Source: Acidobacteriota bacterium
Lineage (GTDB): Bacteria; Acidobacteriota; Blastocatellia; Pyrinomonadales; Pyrinomonadaceae
DNA: 64,000 nucleotides
Direction: 5' to 3'
Assembly (NCBI GenBank): GCA_016700075.1
Contig: CP065000.1
Span: 930,001 to 994,000, forward strand
Below, piece after piece: positions 52,113-60,750 of this stretch (the first letter of the stretch is position 1; the number at the start of each line of letters is the position of its first letter). A model generated the notes under the pieces. The model had not been told where the DNA came from. It was given only the letters and a program-made list of their open reading frames with translations, and searched no databases. The position numbers were made by a program, and so were the translations under genes.

Positions 52113-53269
52113 CTCTCAGGTCTGATAGGCTCCCAGCTTTCGTATCGTTCGCCTCGGATGAATTTATAAAATGCTATTACTGACGCTAAGTTCGCCAGCA
52201 GAAAATACTGCGGTATCGATAGAATGCGGGATCGCAGCCCGGCTGTCTCGCTGATCCAGCCGACGACCGCCAAAAAATAAAAGATCGCCTGCAAGGCAAA
52301 TAATGTGCTGTAGAAACTGCCCGACGACATCAAAACCGCGTTTGCGATAAGCATCGCGGCCAGCAAGATCGGCACGGCATATCGAAGCAGTTTGTGTGAG
52401 ATCAACTGAATAGCGTAAAAGCCGCTCTTGAACGGGTTCATCATATCCCGGTTCCGCCAGAGGTCGGTGAATGTCTGGGCGATCACACGTATCCGCATTC
52501 GCAATTCCGCAGACGAATCTCGATTGACGTGTTCGTAACAGACCGCGTCAGGGGCGAATACGGTGCGAAGCCCGTTTCGGTACAACACGGTGCAGATCAG
52601 AAAATCGGAACACGCCTCCGGATACATCGGCACATAGGCTGATCGGCGGACCGCATAAAGACATCCCGAAGCCCCGATAAGCGAGCAGGCTTTGCTCTCG
52701 CACGCTTTAACGAAAGTTTCGTAACCCCAGTAGCTTGTAGCACCATCTCCGACAACGGTCTCGTCATCGTTCCTGTAAATAAGCCGCCCTGCAACGCAGC
52801 CGACCGAAGCATCGGCAAAAAGCGGCAGGATCTTGTTCAGGACAGACGGGTCGTAATTAGTTGTCGCGTCGGAAAACAGTATGATCTCGCTCGATGCAGC
52901 CTCGACCGCTGCATTCTGAACGAACGTTTTTCCCTTCCTGCCTTCAACTCTGAGGAGACGAACACGTCTGTCGGAAAATGACTCTACAATTTCGTCTGTC
53001 CTGTCGGTCGAACCGTCCGACGCGACCAGAATTTCTAGTTTGTCCTGCGGATGCTCTAGCCGGAAGGTATTTTCGATCTTTTCACTTATCGCTGCTTCTT
53101 CGTTGTACGCAGTTATTAGTACTGTGACTGTGGGCTCCGCAGCCGAACGCCGCACTGGTTCAGTACGCGTTCGTGCCATCAGATAAACGAGCAAGGGGTA
53201 TCCCGCATAAACATATACCAGAATGCCGGCCGAGGCCCAAAAGGCGAAAAGCGCGATGAGATCGATCAT
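52109..53269 (-). CDS. membrane-bound glycosyltransferase family 2
   Basis: A 386-residue processive-type GT2. An N-terminal membrane helix (IALFAFWASAGILVYVYAGY) precedes the GT-A domain: VTVLITAYNEEAAISEKIEN, LVASDGSTDRTDEIVESFSD, IILFSDATTNYD, and a distal C-S-D-F-L-I region. Several C-terminal helices follow (LLAAMLIANAVLMSS). It resembles the polyisoprenyl-linked or chain-extending enzymes of exopolysaccharide loci. It starts within TGATG, overlapping the O-antigen ligase stop by 1 nt. Confidence 0.88.
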   Translation of the reverse strand: MIDLIALFAFWASAGILVYVYAGYPLLVYLMARTRTEPVRRSAAEPTVTVLITAYNEEAAISEKIENTFRLEHPQDKLEILVASDGSTDRTDEIVESFSDRRVRLLRVEGRKGKTFVQNAAVEAASSEIILFSDATTNYDPSVLNKILPLFADASVGCVAGRLIYRNDDETVVGDGATSYWGYETFVKACESKACSLIGASGCLYAVRRSAYVPMYPEACSDFLICTVLYRNGLRTVFAPDAVCYEHVNRDSSAELRMRIRVIAQTFTDLWRNRDMMNPFKSGFYAIQLISHKLLRYAVPILLAAMLIANAVLMSSGSFYSTLFALQAIFYFLAVVGWISETAGLRSRILSIPQYFLLANLASVIAFYKFIRGERYESWEPIRPER

Positions 53270-54837
53270 CAGGCGGCCACCTCCGGCTTGGACGTCAGCT
53301 CTCGGCCTGGTTCAGCAAGGCCCGTCTCGATCGCATAAATACGTCGAAACGCTACAGCATAGGCGATCAAATAATAAATAAACCAGTTGTAGGCCACGTG
53401 GGCGAAAAAGCTGGAGACCAGATACCCGACGATACTGGCCTGAAGCCCGATCGCCAAATAGTAGTACCAGCCCTGCGTTTCTGCATCGAACATCGTTCTT
53501 TCAATAGCCCGCAGCTTGCGAAACGGGCTCAACATAAAGACAAGATACGCAATCAGCCCAAGTATCCCGAGTTCGGCAGAAACTTGGGTAAAAGCATTGT
53601 GCGAACCCAGATTTCTAACCCCGACGATCGGGAAATTCCCGATGCCGATGCCCCATGGATTTCTCGCCGTCACGATGAGCGAACGGATCAGAAGTTCCTG
53701 CCGCTGGTCACTGGAACCTACGGCGTCAAGCCCGGGAATGAAGATCGAAAGCATTCGCAGTCCGTAATTTCCGGGAGCTGCAATGATCGCTATCCCGCCA
53801 ACAATAACGGATGCGATCGTCACGTTCAGCCTATGCCGTCGGCCGATCTTCCACGCCAGGACCGCGCAGCAGGCGATCAATCCCAGAAAACCTCCGCGCG
53901 AGAACGTAACCATGTTTGCTCCGATAAAAAGAGCAGCCATCGAGAAAAAGACCCAGCGGCGAAAGCTCCGGCCTGCAGCGATGCCCAAGGCGATCGCGAG
54001 CGGCGTCATCATTACAAAATGCATCGCCATCTCGTTAGGATTGCCGAACATCCCGCCGACGTCGACCGCAACCCGATATTCTTCGACCGTAAAGACGCCG
54101 CGCGAATAGAGGTCAAGTGCCGAGTATCCGAGGTAGATGCCGATGCCGAAAGACAGCCACAACATTGCCATCAATCTGGCACGCGTACGTACGACATTTA
54201 CCAGAACAATGAAGATGACGACCGCTTTTATGAATGTGTCGTTGAACGATTCCCAGGCAAGGCCCGGATCCTTAGCGATCGGAATGGTGAAGAGAGCCAA
54301 CAGCGTCATCGCCAATACGGCTTTGACCTCGGTCGAAAGCATCGTCACATTTCCTTCTATCGCCAGTTGGCTGGGAATGTAGATCGCAAGCGTCGCGATC
54401 GCGAAGTAGAACGCCGTTGCGGACAAAAAGCCGAGGCCCGGAACTATTTCGTATGGACGAAAGAGCACCATGATCGAGAACAGATAAAGCCCGATGAATG
54501 TAGCCGTATGTCCGTGCCGCACAAGCCATCTGTCCCCGGTCAGCAGTTCGGCGTCCCGGTCGGCAAGCTTCGCACTACTATCTCTATTCGTCCTTTTTGT
54601 TCTTTTCGTGGCAGGGTTCTTAGCCGAGGTTCGTTCGTTTTGACGCGGTGATCTTAGAGTTGATGTTTCCGCTTCTGCAAAAGTTTCCGAATAATGAGTT
54701 TCCGTACTCCCTGCCGCGTCGGCGGTTACGGAATTCTTAAGACCTATACGATCGGGAGCCTCCGGCTCGATGCCGTATTGCCGCGGCGGCGACGCCTTTC
54801 CGCGATTTTCGATACCTTTGTGCTCGTGCCTCGACAT
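53269..54837 (-). CDS. O-antigen ligase/polymerase (Wzy/WaaL-like)
   Basis: A 522-residue inner membrane protein. About 100 residues of Ser/Thr/Lys-rich, probably disordered cytoplasmic tail are followed by 10-12 membrane segments. The family signature is ARNPWGIGIGNFPIV followed by LGSHNAFTQVSAELGILGLI. It is predicted to polymerise or ligate the repeat unit on the periplasmic face. Start is the ATG at 54837, one codon after a TTG. It lies 32 nt downstream of the sigma-like regulator gene and is probably the first structural gene of the EPS operon. Confidence 0.87.
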   Translation of the reverse strand: MSRHEHKGIENRGKASPPRQYGIEPEAPDRIGLKNSVTADAAGSTETHYSETFAEAETSTLRSPRQNERTSAKNPATKRTKRTNRDSSAKLADRDAELLTGDRWLVRHGHTATFIGLYLFSIMVLFRPYEIVPGLGFLSATAFYFAIATLAIYIPSQLAIEGNVTMLSTEVKAVLAMTLLALFTIPIAKDPGLAWESFNDTFIKAVVIFIVLVNVVRTRARLMAMLWLSFGIGIYLGYSALDLYSRGVFTVEEYRVAVDVGGMFGNPNEMAMHFVMMTPLAIALGIAAGRSFRRWVFFSMAALFIGANMVTFSRGGFLGLIACCAVLAWKIGRRHRLNVTIASVIVGGIAIIAAPGNYGLRMLSIFIPGLDAVGSSDQRQELLIRSLIVTARNPWGIGIGNFPIVGVRNLGSHNAFTQVSAELGILGLIAYLVFMLSPFRKLRAIERTMFDAETQGWYYYLAIGLQASIVGYLVSSFFAHVAYNWFIYYLIAYAVAFRRIYAIETGLAEPGRELTSKPEVAA

Positions 54838-54869
54838 CAAATCTCATTTCGTTCCAACACTCGCAACGA

Positions 54870-56021
54870 CTATGCGGCTATCTGTTCGCGTTCGACCGTG
54901 ATCAATTCTTTGACCCTTAGCTTCAAGGCCTTTTCAAAATGCCGGGCCTCATTGACGCCTGAAAATGATAACTGTTGCAGATTGATCTCGATGCGCTTTC
55001 TGTAGTCAGAGACCAGCGAATCAGATACGCCCAACAATTCTGCGACCTCCAATTGGGTGCCGCTGTTAGTGATCAGGTAGCAATGCCAAAGCACATTTAT
55101 AATGCGGTCGTACTGCTTTGTTTTTCCTCGAACGGACTGGCTCAGGGTTTCAAGAAAGCTGTCAACAGAATCAGCTGCGGCCATCTCGGCCTCATTCCGG
55201 AGAAGGTCTTCCTCCGGAGTATCTCGGTGATCGGTGAATTCAAATGGAGCCCTGTCGTCCTCATCGCTGTCGGTTCCGCTGCCGACCGGAACAAGATGAA
55301 TGTCCATTATCGGTAAGCGTGACATCACAAAGGAACGCAGGGAACGGACGTCAACCGGCGAATCTACCGCCTTGAAAACACGTATTATCAGCTTCTCAAG
55401 CTCCGGGTTGCTGATGACGATCTGCGCATCACCTGTGCAGCCGACCATCCGAGTATCGCGGCCATAGAATGCGACGACCTTGACGCGCTCGTCCATTTCC
55501 TGAACGTCGCGGCGGGTCTTGTTGTCCTTCCACTCAGCAAGGCCGTAAAGACGGTCCGCTAGCCGCCTGTGAGCTTCAGGGTTGCCGATATTGTCAAAGC
55601 GGCGAAAGGCAGAACTGGACTGTATGAGCGTCGATATCCGCCGTGCCAAACGGTACGATTCGGGGTAGCGTTTACGCAGCTCCGCAGTCACCATGTTCGT
55701 GAGCTCGATCTGACTGATCTCGGCCTCGATCTCGGAATCAGTCATTCCGGTATCCAGATAATGCTGAAATCGATCTTTAGAGAGAAGAGCTACGAAAAGC
55801 TCCTGCGTAAGATCTGTATAAGCGTTATGTTTTCCTTCCTCGACGAGGAATCCGGCGCGCTTAGAAGCTCTGACAAGAGGATGCGAAGATACTATCCGAT
55901 GCAGTTCCGTCCAGATCTGATTAACGTCAGACGTTTTCAGACTGTCATTCCATTTCCCGACCTTGACCTGTTTGTTTTGGATAGAACGGGGCAACCGCTC
56001 CTTGGTCTTAAGTTCACTCAT
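54870..56021 (-). CDS. putative sigma-factor-like regulator upstream of the EPS genes
   Basis: A 383-residue protein I do not recognise as a named family. The C-terminus has a clear helix-turn-helix resembling sigma region 4 (TQLEVAELLGVSDSLVSDYR). It is preceded by a helical segment (NRIINVLWHCYLI-like) and an acidic linker with DTPEEDLL. The N-terminal part (VNQIWTELHRIVSSHPLVRA) could be a region-2-like domain, with YTDLTQELFVALL recalling the 'DLxQEx' core of sigma region 2.1. ATG 56021 is chosen over a distant upstream start because conserved-looking sequence begins there. It lies directly upstream of the EPS run and is divergent from a zinc-finger anti-sigma-like gene. Confidence 0.6.
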   Translation of the reverse strand: MSELKTKERLPRSIQNKQVKVGKWNDSLKTSDVNQIWTELHRIVSSHPLVRASKRAGFLVEEGKHNAYTDLTQELFVALLSKDRFQHYLDTGMTDSEIEAEISQIELTNMVTAELRKRYPESYRLARRISTLIQSSSAFRRFDNIGNPEAHRRLADRLYGLAEWKDNKTRRDVQEMDERVKVVAFYGRDTRMVGCTGDAQIVISNPELEKLIIRVFKAVDSPVDVRSLRSFVMSRLPIMDIHLVPVGSGTDSDEDDRAPFEFTDHRDTPEEDLLRNEAEMAAADSVDSFLETLSQSVRGKTKQYDRIINVLWHCYLITNSGTQLEVAELLGVSDSLVSDYRKRIEINLQQLSFSGVNEARHFEKALKLRVKELITVEREQIAA

Positions 56022-56114
56022 AATCGGCTTTTCCGGGGGGTCAGATTGTCCTTGCCGTTCGATGCCGCGTGACGGTTCATGTCGCAGTGTTGAAAAGACC
56101 TGAGTTAGCGTGAA

Positions 56115-56305
56115 GGGCAAACTTTGCCCCGAGACATCCATGGGGGCTGCCTTGTTAAGGAGGGAATGAATTTTCCTTTTCTTCTAGGGTCTTTTGGTGC
56201 GATCAACTGCCGAGCAGCGTCGTCGATCCGGTTATCGCATTAGTTCGAAATGCATCGAACCATCGCAATATCAATAGTAACAAACTTCTTGTTTGTTGAG
56301 CAACA
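56115..56305. promoter_or_regulatory. palindrome-rich divergent control region
   Basis: The 506-bp gap 56022-56527 contains no gene. It holds four inverted repeats: GGGCAAA-C-TTTGCCC (56115-56129), GTTCGA-N6-TCGAAC (56243-56260), AACAAAC-N5-GTTTGTT (56279-56297) and TGTTG-AG-CAACA (56294-56305, overlapping the third). They lie between the sigma-like and zinc-finger genes and are candidate operators for a shared regulator. No strong -35/-10 pair was identified. Confidence 0.45.
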
Positions 56306-56527
56306 AGTTTTTGCACTCAGTTTTGTGCATACGAAGATCCGCTAAACTATTGCATTAATGAGACTTGTGGATCTCGGCCCTGAGGATCTTTAAAAAGAGT
56401 TCCGGATAATGGCACTTTTATTTTCCCAACTTTTGGAAGGTAACGGGCATTGCGGATTTACTTTTGGTGTATTGCAAACAAGGCCAAGGCCTCGACCTAA
56501 GTCGGGTCTATCTGCCGGTAAAGCCGT

Positions 56528-56845
56528 ATGGTTACTCGCAACATTAGCTCGTTCTGCAAGAACGAAGACTGTCCGTCGTCCGACGAATTGCTCGCCTTTC
56601 AGGCTGGCGACCTGGATATGCCGCGTGCAGGCGAGATAATCGGACACGTCAATTGGTGTGATTTCTGTGCGGCAGAGATCGAATTTTACGAACACTTCCC
56701 GCCGATCGAGGCCCCGAGCGAATTTTCCGAAATTCCTGCTCCGCTTTTCGAGCTGGCCGCCGCTCTCCTCAACAACAAGGATCGCGGCACATCTTCACTT
56801 AACGATCTGATGAACGAATACGGTTTGGCGTATGATGGAGCCTAA
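56528..56845 (+). CDS. small zinc-finger (anti-sigma-like) protein
   Basis: A 105-residue protein. CKNEDCPSSDELLAFQAGDL followed by EIIGHVNWCDFCAAEIEFYE contains H-x3-C-x2-C, the signature of zinc-binding anti-sigma (zf-HC2) domains, in the expected position after a helix. No membrane segment follows, so it would be a soluble anti-sigma-like protein. It faces the sigma-like gene across a palindrome-rich region, which suggests a regulatory pair. The ATG has no obvious ribosome binding site. It ends overlapping the convergent acyl-CoA synthetase stop by 4 nt. Confidence 0.7.
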   Translation: MVTRNISSFCKNEDCPSSDELLAFQAGDLDMPRAGEIIGHVNWCDFCAAEIEFYEHFPPIEAPSEFSEIPAPLFELAAALLNNKDRGTSSLNDLMNEYGLAYDGA

Positions 56846-56850
56846 GCTCC
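56837..56850. terminator. small hairpin over two convergent stop codons
   Basis: GGAGC-CTAA-GCTCC forms a 5-bp stem whose loop contains the stop codons of both convergent genes. No T tract is present; a bidirectional terminator role is only possible. Confidence 0.3.
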
Positions 56851-58668
56851 GCATATATCATCTATCGCTTCGCTGTATTTTTCGTCTATAACGTTCCGTT
56901 TGATCTTTAGGGTCGGCGTCATCTCGCCTTTGTCGATGGAAAATTCACGTGCCAATAAATAAACTCGCTTCACTCTCTCGTAGTCACTCAATTCCCTGGT
57001 CAGATCGACGGCATCCTGCTGAACCCGTTTTACAACTATCGGATCGGCACACAACTCCTCACGGGACCGTGAGACGTCTACGCCGCTTTCCTTTAGTTCC
57101 TCTTTAAGAGAGTCCCAATCCGGTACGACCAAGGCTCCGACCTGCTTTCGGCCCGAGCCTACGACGATCGCCTGCGAAACGAGCGGACTCTGCTTGAGCA
57201 AGCTCTCCACTTGCTGCGGGGCGACGTACTTTCCATTGGAAAGTTTGAAAAGGTCTTTGAGCCGATCGGTGATATAAAAATGTCCGTCCTCGTCGACATA
57301 ACCGACATCACCTGTGTGATAGTAGCCGTCGGCATCGATCGCGGCAGTTGTAGCTTCAGGGTTATTGTAGTAGCCCTGCATTACGTTCGGGCCGCGGACC
57401 AACAGCTCACCGTCCTTTTCGGCGATCTTCAACTCGATGCCCTCGAACGGCGTGCCGATCGAGCCGACCTTGTTGTCGTCGGGACGATTAGCACATACAA
57501 TGCAGGCCTCGGTCATTCCGTAACCCTGCAAGATCGGAATTCCTGCAGCCCAAAAGGCATACGAGAGCTTTTTGGAAAGCGGAGCTCCGCCTGATACAAA
57601 GAAACGCAGATCGCCTCCGACGCCAGCACGCCATTTCGAGAAAACAAGCCTGTTCGCTACCGCCTGTTTTGCCGCAAGCACCGGCGACACCGGCTGTCCC
57701 GTGTCTTTAGCTGTCCAGTATTGCTGGCCGACGTCGAGCGCCCAGTTGAAAAGCCCGGTCTTCCATCCGCCCGCAGCACGGCCTTTCTTCACGATCTTGT
57801 GATAGACCTGTTCAAAAAGCCGCGGCACCGCTGTCATGATGGTCGGCTTCACCTCGTTCAGGTAGCCCGCCAATTGGTCGAATGCCGCGCAATAGTGTAT
57901 TGAAACGCCGTTTGCACAAAGAACGTAAAATACTGCCCGCTCAAATATATGTGAAAGAGGCAGGACCGCTAGGCTGCGGTCTTTTGAACTGATGGGAAGG
58001 CTCTTCGAAATGGATACTACATTGGTGACGAAATTCCCGTGAGTTAGCATCACGCCTTTCGGTTCGCCCGTTGTCCCCGACGTATAAATAATTGTGGCGA
58101 GATCGCCGGACTCGAGTTCTCCTAACGATCTCTCCACCGCGTCAGAGTCGATCTTTGCGTATTCGTCACCCTTTGATTCAAGATCTGAAAGCAGAAGCGA
58201 CCGGCCTGCCGGACCATTTGAATCAGCGTCAAAAAACACGACCTTTTCCAGCCGTTCGACACTATGGATCGCATTCTCGGCGTGTTTATATATCTTTCGG
58301 CCGGATACAAAGAGCATCTTTGCACCGGAATTCTCGAGAATGTAGCGAATCTGCTCGACCGCCTGCGTGGTATAGATAGGCACATTTACCGCACGCAGCG
58401 AAAGAATTGCCAGATCAACGAAAGACCATTCGGGCCGGTTTTCCGATATTATTGCCACACGGTCGCCGGCCTTTACGCCTAGCGACGCAAGCCCCATCGC
58501 GATGCGTTTGACGCGCTCGACGATATCCCTTCCGCTGAGGCGTTCCCACGCATCGCCGACCTTGTAGGCAAGCGCGTCCGACTTGTCGTTACGAAGGAAC
58601 GATTCAAAGCAGTAATGAGGTATGGTCTGCGGTATATTTTCGAACCCAATAAGGTTTTGAGCGATCAT
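56842..58668 (-). CDS. long-chain fatty-acid-CoA ligase (AMP-forming)
   Basis: A 608-residue ANL-superfamily enzyme. It activates fatty acids to acyl-AMP and then acyl-CoA. Landmarks: LATIIYTSGTTGEPKGVMLT (P-loop, near residue 196), VLPLSHIFERAVFYV, LQGYGMTEACIVCANRPDDN, GYYHTGDVGYVDEDGHFYIT and DRLKDLFKLSNGKYVAPQQV. The class is that of the 'FAA1-like' long-chain synthetases. ATG 58668 (MIAQNLIGFENIPQTIPH) fits homologues; an ATG at 58716 is possible. It stands alone, convergent with the zinc-finger gene. Confidence 0.92.
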   Translation of the reverse strand: MIAQNLIGFENIPQTIPHYCFESFLRNDKSDALAYKVGDAWERLSGRDIVERVKRIAMGLASLGVKAGDRVAIISENRPEWSFVDLAILSLRAVNVPIYTTQAVEQIRYILENSGAKMLFVSGRKIYKHAENAIHSVERLEKVVFFDADSNGPAGRSLLLSDLESKGDEYAKIDSDAVERSLGELESGDLATIIYTSGTTGEPKGVMLTHGNFVTNVVSISKSLPISSKDRSLAVLPLSHIFERAVFYVLCANGVSIHYCAAFDQLAGYLNEVKPTIMTAVPRLFEQVYHKIVKKGRAAGGWKTGLFNWALDVGQQYWTAKDTGQPVSPVLAAKQAVANRLVFSKWRAGVGGDLRFFVSGGAPLSKKLSYAFWAAGIPILQGYGMTEACIVCANRPDDNKVGSIGTPFEGIELKIAEKDGELLVRGPNVMQGYYNNPEATTAAIDADGYYHTGDVGYVDEDGHFYITDRLKDLFKLSNGKYVAPQQVESLLKQSPLVSQAIVVGSGRKQVGALVVPDWDSLKEELKESGVDVSRSREELCADPIVVKRVQQDAVDLTRELSDYERVKRVYLLAREFSIDKGEMTPTLKIKRNVIDEKYSEAIDDICGA

Positions 58669-58843
58669 CGTTTGTTTGAATACATTCTGGCAGACGAGGA
58701 CACCGGTGTCCAACATCTACAACAAAGACAAACCTTCTAGCTGCGAACTTCGAACGAGATCATGTAGCCAATGGGTCGAACAAAAACAGCGAATGGGCGC
58801 AGGACTACCTTCAATTTAAATGATGAATTAAACTAATGCTATC

Positions 58844-60571
58844 TTATCGGTCGATGCGCCAAATCTCTTCCCGTTTCTCGCCTGTTATTCTCACAAGCGG
58901 TCTTCCGGATCTTGTCAGAAGAGTTTGACGGGTCGCGCCGGCTACCGCGATAACGTTCACCGAGTCGATATTCCAATTGTCACCACCGACGCCGCCGCTG
59001 ACAGTTGCCCTGACTCCGATCCTCTCGATCTGCGAAAGCCTTGTTCCTGCGGGTAAGCTGATCGATGCCGTTCGCGACGTCCTATCCGCCAGGCGGGCTC
59101 CTCGATTGAACGGGGCCTCGACACGCCGGCCGCCAGACATTATGGCAAAAATGAATGCGTTGTCATTTCCACCGCGCAGATCATCATCTCCGGTGCGGAT
59201 CGTAACATCAAGCCTCTGAACCAACGGATCGGCTACGGGAGTAGCTCCTCCGGTCGAGTCCGAAACGCAGCCGGACTCGAGCATAAGGCGTCCCTGCTGA
59301 CCGGTAAATCGCATCAACGGCCGACCGGTCGAACTCACTATCGTCCCTCCGCCCGCTCCAATCTGCAATGCATTCAACGTCCAATTATCAGGAGATAGGC
59401 CTAGCCCACTGGACGTGGCGAATCTAATGCCTATCTGCCGGATATCGCTTCTATTCACGGGTGCAGGCAGCCTTGCGGTGCGAGTGAACATACGATTGAC
59501 GCGGTCGCCGTCGCCCCGGCCTAAAGGCACTATCATTGGACCTCGACCGGCAACGTTGAGTTCTAATTCAATGCGCGAGTCGTCCCTTAGGCCGTCGTCA
59601 CCAGAAAGGAACGAGACGTTCAGATCGCGTACGGTCGTGCGACAAGCTTCACCTTCGAATCGAGCACGCACCCGGTACTCCCCGCCAGAGCCTTTGAATG
59701 AAAGAGTTTCCGACCAGGGCTGAACCGCAAGAGTTTTGGTCCGCATCTCAACTGGCCCTGCTGTTACCAAAGTAGGAAGGTTCAAGTTTCGAGACGATTC
59801 TGTTCCCGGGAAACCGTCCAAAACAGGCATCATGAAAATATGCACCCCAATTATCTGATCGGGGTTAAAGGTAGAGCCAACGGTCATTTGGCCCAAAAGA
59901 TCAATGACACGAGGTACGGTGATCAGCCCTGTTGCTATCTCCTCAAGTCGATCTTCGAAATCGCGTTGAAAACTTGCCGCGGTCGCCACTACCGCGGTAT
60001 TTCGTTCGATTTTTTCACGCAACGCTTGATCAAGCACTTGTCCGATCGAATCTAATAGCCCACGGATCACATGGGGCGGGGTATTGTTATTATCAAGTCC
60101 AATGATCACAGCTCCAACCACTTCCATACGGAGCACATCCGGTGTCACACGTCGAAGGTCGACCTCGGCACCGACAAATGGTGACGGCAAAGGCCGCATA
60201 TCGCGCCATTCGATATCACCCATCCAGAACGGCAGACTTGCCCTTTGACGTTCAAACAGATGGTTCCCGCTACTTGATAGACCGCTGCGGTGTTCTGGTT
60301 TTGATACCCAGTCGTGCGGTTCATAGCTGAGAACGTTGACGCGGGTGGAATTGCGAGAATTGAATCGGGAGCGAAATTGTATAACCGCGAAATATGGACG
60401 ATCGCCCGAACGCTCTCGCTGCTGAACGACCTCGACATCTGCGAGCTTCAATCGCCACGTTGACTGACCGTTGGTCTCCGAGGCATAGCTTGCGAACAAA
60501 ACCGACAGCAATAGAGCTGCGCAGATCCGAATAAGCCTTGAGGGATTAATACAATTGAACACATGCAACAT
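58844..60571 (-). CDS. secreted protein with a duplicated C-terminal domain
   Basis: A 575-residue exported protein of unknown function. The signal segment is RICAALLLSVLFASYASETN, and AAGGAGACG precedes the ATG at 60571. Residues about 40-330 are not recognised. The C-terminal 240 residues are two copies of one ~110-residue beta domain. Copy 1 has SFLSGDDGLRDDSRIELEL and LSPDNWTLNAL; copy 2 has TIRTGDDDLRGGNDNAFIF and VGGDNWNIDSVNV. Both end with a T-GRPL-(M/V)-R-(F/I)-TG-(Q/E) element. The S/T-GDD-x-LR motif recalls PLAT/jellyroll-like domains. A role at the cell surface or outside the cell is likely. Confidence 0.75.
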   Translation of the reverse strand: MLHVFNCINPSRLIRICAALLLSVLFASYASETNGQSTWRLKLADVEVVQQRERSGDRPYFAVIQFRSRFNSRNSTRVNVLSYEPHDWVSKPEHRSGLSSSGNHLFERQRASLPFWMGDIEWRDMRPLPSPFVGAEVDLRRVTPDVLRMEVVGAVIIGLDNNNTPPHVIRGLLDSIGQVLDQALREKIERNTAVVATAASFQRDFEDRLEEIATGLITVPRVIDLLGQMTVGSTFNPDQIIGVHIFMMPVLDGFPGTESSRNLNLPTLVTAGPVEMRTKTLAVQPWSETLSFKGSGGEYRVRARFEGEACRTTVRDLNVSFLSGDDGLRDDSRIELELNVAGRGPMIVPLGRGDGDRVNRMFTRTARLPAPVNRSDIRQIGIRFATSSGLGLSPDNWTLNALQIGAGGGTIVSSTGRPLMRFTGQQGRLMLESGCVSDSTGGATPVADPLVQRLDVTIRTGDDDLRGGNDNAFIFAIMSGGRRVEAPFNRGARLADRTSRTASISLPAGTRLSQIERIGVRATVSGGVGGDNWNIDSVNVIAVAGATRQTLLTRSGRPLVRITGEKREEIWRIDR

Positions 60572-60689
60572 TATATTCGTCTCCTTGGCACGGTGCCGCG
60601 CTGATTTCCATACCTGAACTGATCCGCGGGAAAGCCGCCTCATTGTCTTGATCGCGGCTGTCTATGCATGAATTCTTGTCAAGTGAAGC

Positions 60690-60709
60690 TACTATGAGTT
60701 CTTATAGTA
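60690..60709. promoter_or_regulatory. inverted repeat upstream of the secreted protein gene
   Basis: TACTAT-GAGTTCTT-ATAGTA is a perfect 6-bp inverted repeat in the AT-rich gap between the secreted protein gene and comM. The sequence also contains -10-like TATACT on the minus strand, so it could be an operator or part of a promoter. A minus-strand TTGACA lies downstream of it, near 60677, without a matching -10. Confidence 0.3.
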
Positions 60710-60750
60710 TAAATGGGTTTGAATGCCGCGGCAAGAAAATTTTCCGACGC

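Noticed and set aside
53398..54651. A 417-codon plus-strand frame opposite the O-antigen ligase gene
   Set aside because: Rich in Arg/Asp/Gln/His with no hydrophobic pattern, and it is antisense to a clear membrane protein.
56409..56639. A 76-codon frame overlapping the start of the zinc-finger gene
   Set aside because: It is out of frame with the zinc-finger gene, Arg/Pro-rich, and shows no motif.
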